Assembly (NCBI RefSeq): GCF_002532535.1
Contig: NZ_NQWI01000012.1
Coordinates: forward strand, 1-64,000
Direction of reading: 5' to 3'
Origin: Candidatus Viridilinea mediisalina
Lineage (GTDB): Bacteria; Chloroflexota; Chloroflexia; Chloroflexales; Chloroflexaceae
DNA length: 64,000 nt
Below, piece by piece: positions 53,013 to 61,354 of the stretch (position 1 is the first letter of the stretch; every line of letters starts with the position of its first letter). The notes beneath the pieces are model-generated. The model was not told the origin of the DNA and ran no database searches. It was given only the letters and a program-made list of their open reading frames with translations. Made by a program: the position numbers and the translations under genes.

Positions 53013-53840
53013 CTAAGCCTGAGAGTTGCTCCAGGCACACATTGCCCGCAGGGGGCACGCATCCATACGCCCATGGTAGTGATCGCGGCCCTCTTGGCGA
53101 CTATAGACGCGGCGTGCAGGAGGGCCATCACAGCGCGGGCGACTCAGGCAGTAGCGCACACACACTTCATTGATCTGGGCATGAAAATCGGCGAAGAGGG
53201 TCTGTTGCTCCATGTGGACGGTGGGGCCATGCTGCTGCTGTTCGATCCGCAGAGCAACCTCAACCCGCGCGCGCAGTTTTTCATATGGCTGACGCCAAAC
53301 ACTCTTGCCTGTAGCCTTCTGGCCCTGAGGTTCTGACTCCTGCCCTTGGAACACCCGCTCAAACAGGCGCCGCGTATACTCATCAATCACAAAGATGGCA
53401 TGCTGCCCAGCGTAGAGCAGCGTAACATCGCAGGTCTCGTAGCCAATGCGCGGTAGCGCAAGCAACTCTTGGCGCAGGGGTTCAGTTGGTTGGGCCAGCA
53501 GTGTTGCGGTACTACCAGCGTAGTGCTGCTGGATGTAGCTTGCAATGGCGATCAGGCCGGAGGCTTTTTGGCGGTAGAAGGCAACTGGGCGCAGCAGATC
53601 ACCCAAAGATTGCTCGTGCGCTTGGGCTAAGACCGCAGGTTGTAGCATGTCCGTAGCCAGCAGGCGCAAGACCACCCGTTCCACCAACTCCCAACGGGTC
53701 TGCTGCACCAACACCGCAGCAACCAGCATCTCAAAGGGAGCATCAGGGCCAAAGATGGGCCACCATGGCCGATAGGCTTGCGGGCCGATCATAGGGCCAA
53801 AGTGGGCATGGAGCCGGTCGTAGATCGTGAGCAAGCTCAT
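53013..53840 (-). CDS. HhH-GPD DNA glycosylase, MagIII/endonuclease III-related
   Basis: This base-excision repair protein (275 residues) has an endonuclease III fold. PWWPIF, FEMLVAAVLVQQTRWELVER and RPVAFYRQKA resemble MagIII 3-methyladenine glycosylases. The helix-hairpin-helix is LLALPRIGYETCDVTLL. The catalytic Asp is present (Asp153 in VIDEYTRR), but the lysine position of endonuclease III is Glu135, so no AP-lyase activity is expected. Cysteines near the C-terminus (VCVRYCLSRPRC ... CPLRAMC) suggest an Fe-S cluster with atypical spacing. It overlaps the protease gene by four bases (ATGA) and is translated after it. Confidence 0.85.
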   Translation of the reverse strand: MSLLTIYDRLHAHFGPMIGPQAYRPWWPIFGPDAPFEMLVAAVLVQQTRWELVERVVLRLLATDMLQPAVLAQAHEQSLGDLLRPVAFYRQKASGLIAIASYIQQHYAGSTATLLAQPTEPLRQELLALPRIGYETCDVTLLYAGQHAIFVIDEYTRRLFERVFQGQESEPQGQKATGKSVWRQPYEKLRARVEVALRIEQQQHGPTVHMEQQTLFADFHAQINEVCVRYCLSRPRCDGPPARRVYSRQEGRDHYHGRMDACPLRAMCAWSNSQA

Positions 53841-54991
53841 GCGCTACTCCGCGTCAATTGCACCTGCACAAAGACCGCCACATCACGACGGCACAGCATA
53901 CCCACCAACACATCCCCCTCAGTCACCGGCAGCATGCCAGCGGGAGCAGAACTCAACTCGGTCAGCACATCAAACGCCGCCATCGTGGGGGTAAGCGTCA
54001 AGACTTGACTGCGGGGCGTCATCGCCTCACCAACAAGACACATCGTCCACTGATTGGTCTTAAAGCGGCGCAGATCGTTGATCGTCAACATCCCCAACAG
54101 GCGCGGTTGGGGCGCATCAGGGGCTGTTTCAACCACCGCAAAGCCCAACTCCGCCTGACCAAGCATGTAGCGTGCGACAAATTGCTCAATGCTCAGTTCA
54201 CGGCTCACAGTACGCACATGGCGCTGCATGAGGTCGCCGACCGAGACACCGCGGAGGGCCAATTGGAGCCGACTCTGGCGGTGGCTCATACTGGCGGTAC
54301 GATGCAGAAAGAGGCCAATCAAGCCCATCCAGAGGGCCGTGAGGGGCTGGTGGGTAGCGAAGGCGACGATGATGCCCAGCAGAGCCAACCCCCAGCCACA
54401 GAGCTGTCCGACCCGCGCAGCATTGCGGGTGGCCAGCAAGTCATCATTGCCCAAGAACCAGAGCGCCGCCCGCAGCACCCTACCGCCATCCATTGGGTAG
54501 CCGGGCAGCAGATTAAAGATCGCCATCATGCCATTGGCTACCGCAAAATGGGCCGCCAAGAGCGCCACAGGGGCCACCGCCGCCACACCGCCATAGCTCC
54601 ACCAGATCAGCCCCGAAGCCAGCGCCAAAAGTAGACTTACCGCCGGGCCAGCGATGGCAATCGCCAGTTCAGCCTGGGGGCTCGGCGCATCACGTTCAAC
54701 CTCAGCCACCCCCCCAAAAGCAAAGAGCGTAATGCTATGCACCGGCACCAACAGTCGCAGCGCAACCAGCGCATGGCCCAACTCGTGCAGGACAATCGCC
54801 ACACCAATCAGCAGCGCCATCAGCACCGCCAACCCCACCCCCGGCCCACACGGATCAGGCGTACCACATGCATAGAGCGCATAGACCGGCTGCATGGTTA
54901 CGACCAACAGCCCAAAGACCAACCCCCAACTCCAGTGGATCCGGATCGGGATCGTTGCAATGCGCCCAATTGTCAATGTGTGTTGGAACAT
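53837..54991 (-). CDS. M50 site-2 metalloprotease with paired CBS domains
   Basis: This intramembrane zinc metalloprotease (384 residues) would cut transmembrane regulators such as anti-sigma factors. It has HELGH at residues 69-73 (zinc ligands) and Asp168 in NLLPGYPMDGGRVLRA as third ligand. Six or so membrane helices lie within the first 230 residues. Two CBS domains follow (about 245-380, DLMQRHVRTVSRELSI and EAMTPRSQVLTLTPT), which probably bind adenine nucleotides and regulate activity. The ATG at 54991 is chosen; no ribosome site is seen. A palindromic hairpin unit (55031-55080) lies about 40 bases upstream, within the likely leader. The substrate is unknown; the membrane anti-sigma factor at 18971 is a candidate only by function. 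Confidence 0.9.
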   Translation of the reverse strand: MFQHTLTIGRIATIPIRIHWSWGLVFGLLVVTMQPVYALYACGTPDPCGPGVGLAVLMALLIGVAIVLHELGHALVALRLLVPVHSITLFAFGGVAEVERDAPSPQAELAIAIAGPAVSLLLALASGLIWWSYGGVAAVAPVALLAAHFAVANGMMAIFNLLPGYPMDGGRVLRAALWFLGNDDLLATRNAARVGQLCGWGLALLGIIVAFATHQPLTALWMGLIGLFLHRTASMSHRQSRLQLALRGVSVGDLMQRHVRTVSRELSIEQFVARYMLGQAELGFAVVETAPDAPQPRLLGMLTINDLRRFKTNQWTMCLVGEAMTPRSQVLTLTPTMAAFDVLTELSSAPAGMLPVTEGDVLVGMLCRRDVAVFVQVQLTRSSA

Positions 54992-55030
54992 ATGGAGGTT
55001 GGAGGCGGCGAAGCCTCCCCCGAAAGAATT

Positions 55031-55080
55031 CTTGTTGTTCCGTGTTGGCGGCTGCGCCGCCAACACGAAAGAACAAAAAG
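55031..55080. repeat. Long hairpin element, imperfect copy
   Basis: The left arm is identical to that in the ileS leader (CTTGTTGTTCCGTGTTGG and beyond), with a TGC loop and a right arm with a few changes. It lies upstream of the M50 protease start and just beyond the phosphorylase stop. Confidence 0.85.
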
Positions 55081-55102
55081 GGTTTAGGGGAACATGGTTC
55101 CC

Positions 55103-57250
55103 CTACCCCTTCGCCGAACCATGCCCCGCCGCAGGCATATAGAGCTCGCGCACATAATCGGCAAGCATGCGCCGCATACTAAAGGCAGGCGCGACACTCG
55201 CTATCGACTCTTTGCAGACCTGAATCCAGGCAGTGGGAACATCCGCATCGGTGCGTCCATCGTAGAAGCGGTTGGCGATCTCGTGTTCGAGGAGATAGTA
55301 GAGCGACTGTGCATCATTCCAGTCCTGCTCGTCCTGATTGCTATACTCACGCTCTTCGCCAATCGCCCAGCCATTCTGCCCATTGTAGGCTTCGGGCCAC
55401 CAGCCATCGAGAATGGAGCAATTGGGCGCACCATTCAGGCTCGCCTTCATCCCACTGGTACCACTCGCCTCATAGGGACGGCGCGGATTATTGAGCCACA
55501 CATCAACCCCTTGGGTCATCGCCCGCCCCACGGCCATATCGTACTCCTCAAGGAAGACGATGCGCCCTGCGAGGCCGGGCTGGCGCGCCAACTGGTAGAC
55601 ATCCTGGATAAAGTGCTTGCCTGGATCGTCCTTGGGGTGGGCTTTACCCGCAAAGATAAACTGGATCGGCTTGCCGGGGCGGTTGATCAGATACTTAAGG
55701 CGCTCAATATCCTTAAAGAGCAGCGTAGCCCGCTTGTAGGTCGCAAAGCGACGAGCAAAGCCAATCGTCAGAATCCCCTCTTCGAGCAGCGGATCGGTCG
55801 GCACATGCTGATGCAAGTGGCGGTGGTGCGCAGCAATACGTTCACGCGCAAAAGCCAAAAGCTGGGACTTCAACTTCTGGCGCGTCGTCCAGAGCACCTC
55901 ATCGGGAATCTGATAGATCTTCTTCCAAACCTTGGGATCGTCCAGATTATCTTCCCACGTCTTGCCCAAATAGGCATTGTAGAGCTCACGCAATTCTGGG
56001 GCGAGCCAAGTAGCGGTATGGACACCATTGGTAATCGAGGCAATCGGCACCTCATCTTGGCTCTTGCCGGGGTAGAGCCACTGCCACATCCCGCGCGCCA
56101 CATGGCCGTGGAGCTTACTCACCCCATTGTGGAAATCGGAGCCACGCAGCGCCAGGGCCGTCATCGCAAACGTCGGCCCCCACTGCTGCTCTTGGAGCGC
56201 AATCTGCATAAACTCATCGCGGGTAAGGCCCAATTGGGGCCAGAAGTTCCAGAAGAACTTCTCGATCATCGGCAGCGGGAAGGCATCATTACCCGCCGGA
56301 ACGGGCGTATGGGTCGTAAAGACACACTGGGTCTTAATCTGTTGCAGCGCATCTTCAAAGCTCACGCCCTGAGCAACCAACTCACGGCAGAGTTCGAGTA
56401 CCAAAAAGGCGGAATGGCCCTCATTCATATGCCAGACCGTCGGCGTAAAGCCGAGGCGGCGCAGGGCACGCACGCCACCAATGCCCAAAACCAACTCCTG
56501 AGAGATCCGCATCTCTTGGTCGCCGCCATAGAGCCGTGCCGAAAGTTCACGATCCTGGGGGCTATTGGGATGGATGTCGGTATCCATCAACAGCAACTCC
56601 ACGCGCCCGACGCGGAACTTATAGACCTTGGCGTAAATCGTGCGCCCGGGCAACTCAACCTCAACCACCACCTCGTGACCATCGGGATCAAGGGCGGGAA
56701 TCGCGGGCACATCAGCAAAATTAATCTTGTTATACTCAGCAAACTGCCAGCCACTATGGTCAAGGCGCTGACGGAAATAGCCTTGGGGATAGATAAAACC
56801 CACAGCGACGAAGGGGAGGGCCATATCGGACGCCTCCTTCACATGGTCGCCCGAAAGGATGCCCAAGCCACCGGAATAGATCGGCAGCGACTCATGGAGA
56901 CCAAATTCGGCACTAAAGTACGCAATTTGCACATCCTTCGCATTCGGATGGTGCTTACTAAACCAGGTCTTCTTAGCCCCCATATAGCTATCGAACGCCT
57001 TCATCACGGCATCGAAGCGCTTGAGGTAGGCGGGATCAGCCGCTGCCGCGTCCAACTTACGCTGACGCACATCACGCAAGAAATCAACCGGATTGTGGTA
57101 ATCCAACTCCCAGAGGTCAGGATCAATCTGGCGATAGAGCTCCTGCGCCTCGGGATGCCACGTCCACCACAGATTGTAGGCCAACTCACGCAGACGGGCG
57201 ATACGTTCGGGGATGGGAGTGAAAAGAATTTCATGTTCCAACCGGATCAT
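55103..57250 (-). CDS. glgP: Alpha-glucan phosphorylase (GT35)
   Basis: The enzyme releases glucose-1-phosphate from glycogen or other alpha-1,4-glucans (715 residues). This is the shorter type with an N-terminal DUF3417-like domain (IARLRELAYNLWWTWHPEAQELY). The phosphorylase core contains YFSAEFGLHESLPIYSGGLG and WHMNEGHSAFLVLE. The PLP-binding Lys is in GTSGMKASLNG (about 595-605). GAGGAG lies seven bases before the ATG. The gene stands alone, with repeats on both sides, and no glg operon partner is adjacent. A long plus-strand frame covers the same DNA but has no coding features. Confidence 0.95.
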   Translation of the reverse strand: MIRLEHEILFTPIPERIARLRELAYNLWWTWHPEAQELYRQIDPDLWELDYHNPVDFLRDVRQRKLDAAAADPAYLKRFDAVMKAFDSYMGAKKTWFSKHHPNAKDVQIAYFSAEFGLHESLPIYSGGLGILSGDHVKEASDMALPFVAVGFIYPQGYFRQRLDHSGWQFAEYNKINFADVPAIPALDPDGHEVVVEVELPGRTIYAKVYKFRVGRVELLLMDTDIHPNSPQDRELSARLYGGDQEMRISQELVLGIGGVRALRRLGFTPTVWHMNEGHSAFLVLELCRELVAQGVSFEDALQQIKTQCVFTTHTPVPAGNDAFPLPMIEKFFWNFWPQLGLTRDEFMQIALQEQQWGPTFAMTALALRGSDFHNGVSKLHGHVARGMWQWLYPGKSQDEVPIASITNGVHTATWLAPELRELYNAYLGKTWEDNLDDPKVWKKIYQIPDEVLWTTRQKLKSQLLAFARERIAAHHRHLHQHVPTDPLLEEGILTIGFARRFATYKRATLLFKDIERLKYLINRPGKPIQFIFAGKAHPKDDPGKHFIQDVYQLARQPGLAGRIVFLEEYDMAVGRAMTQGVDVWLNNPRRPYEASGTSGMKASLNGAPNCSILDGWWPEAYNGQNGWAIGEEREYSNQDEQDWNDAQSLYYLLEHEIANRFYDGRTDADVPTAWIQVCKESIASVAPAFSMRRMLADYVRELYMPAAGHGSAKG

Positions 57251-57371
57251 GGGTACTCCTCATTCTGAAAAGAGACCAAGCCCAAGCGCTTGGTTTCAGG
57301 ATGGGCACACGCACACCACGCAGCCCGCGTCCTGCATTGTAGCCGTTGCATGGGCATCTGTCTAGGATAGT

Positions 57372-57525
57372 TGAAGCTTAAATTGGTTTGGGGGCACCCA
57401 CCGTTCCGGTGGGAGAGGTTGGGGCTACGCCCCAAACCCCGTTTTTTGTTCGGTGTTGGCGGCAAAGCCGCCAACACCGAACAAAAAGAGTTGGCGGCTT
57501 TGCCGCCCCCAACCCCCCGTCAGTT
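57372..57525. repeat. Composite hairpin unit between glgP and the esterase gene
   Basis: It contains CCACCGTTCCGGTGGG, then GGGGCTACGCCCC, then a perfect palindrome at 57443-57487 (21-base arms, AAA loop), and finally GGCGGCTTTGCCGCC. The second and third parts match the unit in the ileS leader. No gene is seen in the whole gap 57251-57699. Confidence 0.85.
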
Positions 57526-57699
57526 GTTGCGCTTTGACAGCGAAGCCGCAAATCCGCGCTTGACGCCACTGCATGGAACAGGTATAATGCAGGGTGTACA
57601 CGGTTTCTGGTAAAGAATAGAAACAAGCATGTTCACATTTGCTGAATTTTGTGCTGGCATTGGTGAATTTATTATAGCAAATTCTAGAGGTCATTATTT

Positions 57700-58575
57700 G
57701 TGAATCGTTCTCCCTCCCCCTACGCAAACGCATTGGCTCACTTGGAGTATCGGGCCTATCGTGAGTCGGCGTTGCCGCTCAATCCGCTCTGCGGTAGCTT
57801 TGCCTTGACCCATGGGCGGCGTACTGCACGTTGTGTGCTGTTGCTGCATGGCTATACCAATTGCCCCCATCAGTTTCGGCGCTTTGCGGAGGAGTTGCAT
57901 AGCCGTGGGCATACTGTCTATGTGCCGCGTATGCCGCACCACGGTATGGCCGATCGCATGAGCGAGGCGCTGGCCCAGTTCTCGCGGGCGGAGTTGCTCG
58001 CGTCGTTCGCACTGAGCCTTGAGATTGCTCATGGTTTGGGTGAGCGCGTTGATCTGCTGGGCCTCTCGGCGGGGGCGAATCTGGCCGCCTATGCCGCACA
58101 GTATCGCTCCGATATTCATCAGGCGGTGCTGATCTCGCCGGTCTTGGGGAGTAGCAAGATCCATCCTTGGCTTACGTCGTTCATCGCCCTGACCTCAAGT
58201 ATCTTGCCGAATCGCTTCGTCTGGTGGGATCCGGAGTTGCTCGATCAGGGCCATACGATGCAGCACACCTACCCCCGCTTTGGCTCGCGTGCCCTTGGGA
58301 TTGTGGCTCAACTGGGGCTGGAGGTGCTTGCTGCGGCTCGCTATGCGCCCCACCGCGCCCGCGATCTAGTGGTGGTAGCCAATGCCTTTGATGAAGCTGT
58401 GACCATGCCCCCCATTGAGCGCCTCATTGCCCGCTGGCGCGCCCAGGCCGCCCCAGTGCGCGACTATTGCTTCCCCATTGAACAGCAGGTTATCCATGAT
58501 CTGATTGATCCGCACCAGGAGTTGCAGCAGATTGATCTGGTCTATCCAAAACTGCTTGAACTCATGGGGGCGTGA
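57700..58575 (+). CDS. Alpha/beta-hydrolase, carboxylesterase/lipase-like
   Basis: This cytoplasmic hydrolase (291 residues) of the alpha/beta fold starts with GTG, with AGAGG about 10 bases upstream. It has the oxyanion loop LLLHGYTNCPHQF, the nucleophile elbow GLSAG (Ser, about residue 127), an acid in FDEAVTMP and a late His in QQVIHDLIDPH. The catalytic triad is therefore complete. It resembles the Est30-like carboxylesterase group. There is no signal peptide. It stands alone and is followed by the nurA gene after about 50 bases. The substrate is not predictable. Confidence 0.87.
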   Translation: MNRSPSPYANALAHLEYRAYRESALPLNPLCGSFALTHGRRTARCVLLLHGYTNCPHQFRRFAEELHSRGHTVYVPRMPHHGMADRMSEALAQFSRAELLASFALSLEIAHGLGERVDLLGLSAGANLAAYAAQYRSDIHQAVLISPVLGSSKIHPWLTSFIALTSSILPNRFVWWDPELLDQGHTMQHTYPRFGSRALGIVAQLGLEVLAAARYAPHRARDLVVVANAFDEAVTMPPIERLIARWRAQAAPVRDYCFPIEQQVIHDLIDPHQELQQIDLVYPKLLELMGA

Positions 58576-58595
58576 GCGACAGGAGTTTCCTGTAT

Positions 58596-58624
58596 TTGAC
58601 AAAAAAACATCTGTACTGTAAGCT
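58596..58624 (+). promoter_or_regulatory. Possible promoter for nurA
   Basis: A perfect TTGACA (58596-58601), a 17-base spacer and a weak TAAGCT (58619-58624) lie at the 5' end of nurA. A start site near 58631 would favour an ATG downstream of 58627. Confidence 0.45.
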
Positions 58625-58626
58625 GC

Positions 58627-59871
58627 ATGTACGTTCTTATGCTTGCTTTGTGGAATCCCTACATGGGTCTCGATCTTACCGCCCTTGGGCGTCAAGTGCG
58701 CCAGATGAGCCATACGGCAGCCGCTGATGCGGCCAGTAGTGCGGCCCGCGCTGCCGCAATGCGTGAGCGGATGCTCACAGAGGTTGGTGCCGAAGCCCAT
58801 TGGGCCCAGGCGGTTGATCTGAGCCGTGAGACGGCAGCGTGGCTGCTGGCCCGTCCAGTTGAGCCTCTGGATACGGTGGTTGATCTGCCGCCCCTGCCGC
58901 CAGCCTATAGCCTCGTAGCTACCGATGGTTCGCAGATTGAACTCGACCGCCACGGCGCGATTCCCTGCTATGTGATCAATATCGGCCAGGTCTTTTTGCG
59001 CTATGGCCAAGCCCCTACGGCCCGCCTCACCTCGCAGCCAACCCTCTGCTACCACGATGAGGATCTCTATCTGCACGATGGGGCGCGGCGTATCCCGATT
59101 GAAGGCAATTACCTCAGTGCGCGCCGGGATGTTGACGAAGGGCTGGCCCTGGCCGCGTTGGCCGCTGAACACCTCGATGGTAGCTTGCCCGCTGTGGCCC
59201 TACAAGACGGTACACTTGTGCGTTGGACGCTCGCCGGGGCCGAGCGCGTCGTGCAGGATCATTTCATGTCCCAATACCTCGACTACCTTGAACAGATGCG
59301 CCAACGCCAAATTCCAGTCGCCTCCTACATCAGCCGCCCCCGTTCGCCCGAATTGGTCGGCAGCATCCGCCTGATGCTCTGCCCCGATGTGGATGTGGCG
59401 GCTGGGCGTGGGGCCCGTTGTGATCGTTGTAGCGACCAGCGTGCCGGGCGAACGCCTTCGTGTCAGCCGTGTCAGGGTCTGGTTGATAGCGATATTATGG
59501 GTGAACGCTTGCGCGATGGGCAACGCGGCCCGATCCTGCTCTCGATGAGCCGCATCAACGTGGAGCGTTATGGCCCGCACCAGATTCACTTCTTCCATAT
59601 GCGCGTTGGGCGTGAACTCTGCCGTGTCGAAATGCCCCAATGGGTGGCCCAGCAAGCCCAGTTTGTTGACCAAGTTCATACCTTGGTGTACGATCAGTGC
59701 GCCCGTGGGGGCGGCTACCCCGTTGCCTTGGCGCGTGCCCATGAGCAGGCCATTGTGCGGAGTGCCGACCGGCGCGCCTTCCAGCGGCTGATCGAGAGCA
59801 GCCTCTACCGCGCCGAAGCCCCCGGCGGCGTCTCGGCCAAGCGTGAGAGTAAAGAGTTTAGCCGGGGGTAG
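58627..59871 (+). CDS. NurA-domain 5'-3' nuclease with inserted zinc-finger-like motif
   Basis: The product (414 residues) is a NurA-type nuclease, in archaea the partner of the HerA helicase for DNA end resection. The DGS signature is Asp100 in LVATDGSQIE. Later acidic residues are in VALQDGTLVRW and in the SMSRINVERYG and HFFHMRVG region. A CxxC...CxxC cluster (RCDRCSDQRAGRTPSCQPC, about 258-276) looks like a zinc finger, an addition not seen in classic NurA. The start could be the ATG at 58627, 58639 or 58663 (MGLDLTALGRQ). The HAS-barrel protein follows, but herA is absent from the window. Confidence 0.88.
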   Translation: MYVLMLALWNPYMGLDLTALGRQVRQMSHTAAADAASSAARAAAMRERMLTEVGAEAHWAQAVDLSRETAAWLLARPVEPLDTVVDLPPLPPAYSLVATDGSQIELDRHGAIPCYVINIGQVFLRYGQAPTARLTSQPTLCYHDEDLYLHDGARRIPIEGNYLSARRDVDEGLALAALAAEHLDGSLPAVALQDGTLVRWTLAGAERVVQDHFMSQYLDYLEQMRQRQIPVASYISRPRSPELVGSIRLMLCPDVDVAAGRGARCDRCSDQRAGRTPSCQPCQGLVDSDIMGERLRDGQRGPILLSMSRINVERYGPHQIHFFHMRVGRELCRVEMPQWVAQQAQFVDQVHTLVYDQCARGGGYPVALARAHEQAIVRSADRRAFQRLIESSLYRAEAPGGVSAKRESKEFSRG

Positions 59872-59944
59872 AGCGTACCAACATTCATTGGTGTCTGCTC
59901 TATCCTCGTTGTCACTCGCCACTTCTCACTCATCACTGGTATAT

Positions 59945-60547
59945 ATGCAACGTATCGCTGAGGTGATCGAGTCGAATACCACCCGCTTCACCGCCGGAGC
60001 CTATGAACTGCACAGTGCGCCCCCCTTTGGTGCGCTCGTGCGCGCCGCGACCCGCGATGCCCAGCTCGCGGTCTATGGCTTGGTCTATGAGATCCGCACC
60101 GGCAGCAAAGAGCCAGGCGGGCGCGCAGTGGTGCGCGGGCGTACCTATAGTGGGCGTGAGCTGTTCGATGACCAGATCTACTTCGAGAATCCCGATCTTG
60201 CCGAAGTGTTGCAAACCGAGTTCTCCGCGCTCACCGTAGGCTTCCTTGAACAAACGGCGCTCTACCACTACCTGCCGCCCCACCCGCCCCCCGTCCACTA
60301 CTCGGTCTACCAATGCTCCGCCGATGAACTGGTTCACTTCAGCGAAGATTATGCCTGCTTCCGCAGTATCCTCTTTGCCAGCCAAGTGCCCAACGACGAA
60401 CTACTCGCGGCCTATATCCGCAGCGCCGCCCGGGTGCGCCCCGCCGGGCGCGACTACCTAGTCCGCGCTGGGCGTGAACTTGCGGGTCTGCTCAAAGATG
60501 ACTACGACCGCTTGGCTGCGCTGTTACGCCGTATTCGCCCGGTATGA
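59945..60547 (+). CDS. HAS-barrel domain protein
   Basis: This protein (200 residues) begins MQRIAEVIESNTTRFTAGAY, which matches the HAS-barrel domain found at the N-terminus of HerA helicases and in ATP-synthase-like proteins. Residues 1-100 form beta strands (ALVRAATRDAQLAVYGLVYE, RTYSGRELFDDQIYFEN). The C-terminal half is helical (RVRPAGRDYLVRAGRELAGL). There is no P-loop, so it is not HerA itself. It follows nurA after about 75 bases and overlaps fluC1 by four bases (ATGA). It may load or tether NurA in place of the missing helicase partner. Confidence 0.82.
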   Translation: MQRIAEVIESNTTRFTAGAYELHSAPPFGALVRAATRDAQLAVYGLVYEIRTGSKEPGGRAVVRGRTYSGRELFDDQIYFENPDLAEVLQTEFSALTVGFLEQTALYHYLPPHPPPVHYSVYQCSADELVHFSEDYACFRSILFASQVPNDELLAAYIRSAARVRPAGRDYLVRAGRELAGLLKDDYDRLAALLRRIRPV

Positions 60548-60939
60548 ACCGCGATTCCCTTGCTGTTGCCATTGGCGCAATCATTGGGGCCACCGTGCGC
60601 TATGCGTTCACGAGTTTGGCGGGCCCCTTCAACCTTACGAGCTTGCCCTATGGCACCCTCGCCGCTAATATCATGGGCTGCCTGCTGATTGGCCTCTTCC
60701 AGACCATCTTCCTCAGCCGCCCCAACCTGCCCCGCGAACTGCAACGCTTCGTCTCAGTGGGTTGCTTAGGCGGGTTGACCACCTTCTCGACGGTGAGTGT
60801 TGAGTTGGTGCAGCTTGCTGCAGGCGGAGCCCTTGCCAGTGCGGCAGCCTACTTTATCCTCTCGCTCAGTGGGGGACTACTGGCTGCGCTCGTGGGCATC
60901 CAGCTTGCCCACCTCCTACTCCAGAGCAAAACACCATGA
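60544..60939 (+). CDS. fluC: Fluoride channel FluC (CrcB), first paralogue
   Basis: This small four-helix membrane protein (131 residues) exports fluoride as a dimer. The family motifs GAIIGATVRYAF, LAANIMGCLLIG and GCLGGLTTFSTVSVE (with the TTFS fluoride-path motif) are all present. The ATG overlaps the preceding stop codon. It is followed directly by a second paralogue with a four-base overlap, as in organisms where two oppositely inserted FluC chains form a heterodimer. No fluoride riboswitch is seen ahead of the gene, since the upstream sequence is coding. Confidence 0.93.
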   Translation: MNRDSLAVAIGAIIGATVRYAFTSLAGPFNLTSLPYGTLAANIMGCLLIGLFQTIFLSRPNLPRELQRFVSVGCLGGLTTFSTVSVELVQLAAGGALASAAAYFILSLSGGLLAALVGIQLAHLLLQSKTP

Positions 60940-61307
60940 ATTGGCTGCTCCTCACCCTGGGGGCCGTCTGCGGCGCCCTCTGCCGCTACCATGCCGTGAG
61001 CTTCATCCAGAGCCGCAGCGCCACCAGCTTTCCTCTAGGCACCCTCATCATCAACCTGAGCGGAAGCATCCTGCTGGGCATGCTGGTCGGATTAGCCACC
61101 CACCAGAGCGACTGGCCCCTTGATGCGCTCCAGATGCTCTTTGGCCTTGGCTTCTGCGCTACCTACACCACCTTCTCATCCTTCATGTTCGAGACCACCC
61201 AGCTCTGGCAGCAGGGGCGACGCTACGCCGCAGTGGGCAACCTCATCGGCCAACCCCTGCTAGGGATCGGCTGCGCTTGGCTTGGGGTGGTGCTGGTGCA
61301 AGGATGA
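60936..61307 (+). CDS. fluC: Fluoride channel FluC (CrcB), second paralogue
   Basis: This is the partner (123 residues) of the preceding gene. Motifs are GAVCGALCRYHAVSF, LIINLSGSILLG and GFCATYTTFSSFMFE. The start overlaps the fluC1 stop by four bases. Charge distribution in the loops differs between the two copies, as expected for opposite membrane orientation. It is the end of the nurA - HAS - fluC - fluC run, convergent with tatC. Confidence 0.93.
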   Translation: MNWLLLTLGAVCGALCRYHAVSFIQSRSATSFPLGTLIINLSGSILLGMLVGLATHQSDWPLDALQMLFGLGFCATYTTFSSFMFETTQLWQQGRRYAAVGNLIGQPLLGIGCAWLGVVLVQG

Positions 61308-61354
61308 AGGAGGAAGTGGTACAACCCTCTACGTCTCTTTCCTCTCTCTCACGC

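Noticed and set aside
55094-57268. A long plus-strand open frame (over 700 codons) across the alpha-glucan phosphorylase gene.
   Set aside because: It is antisense to a clear GT35 enzyme, has no ribosome site and no recognisable motif. High G+C codon bias leaves the opposite strand open.
60450-60543. A fluoride riboswitch before fluC.
   Set aside because: The sequence is coding for the HAS-barrel protein and shows no crcB-motif conserved bases that I can find.
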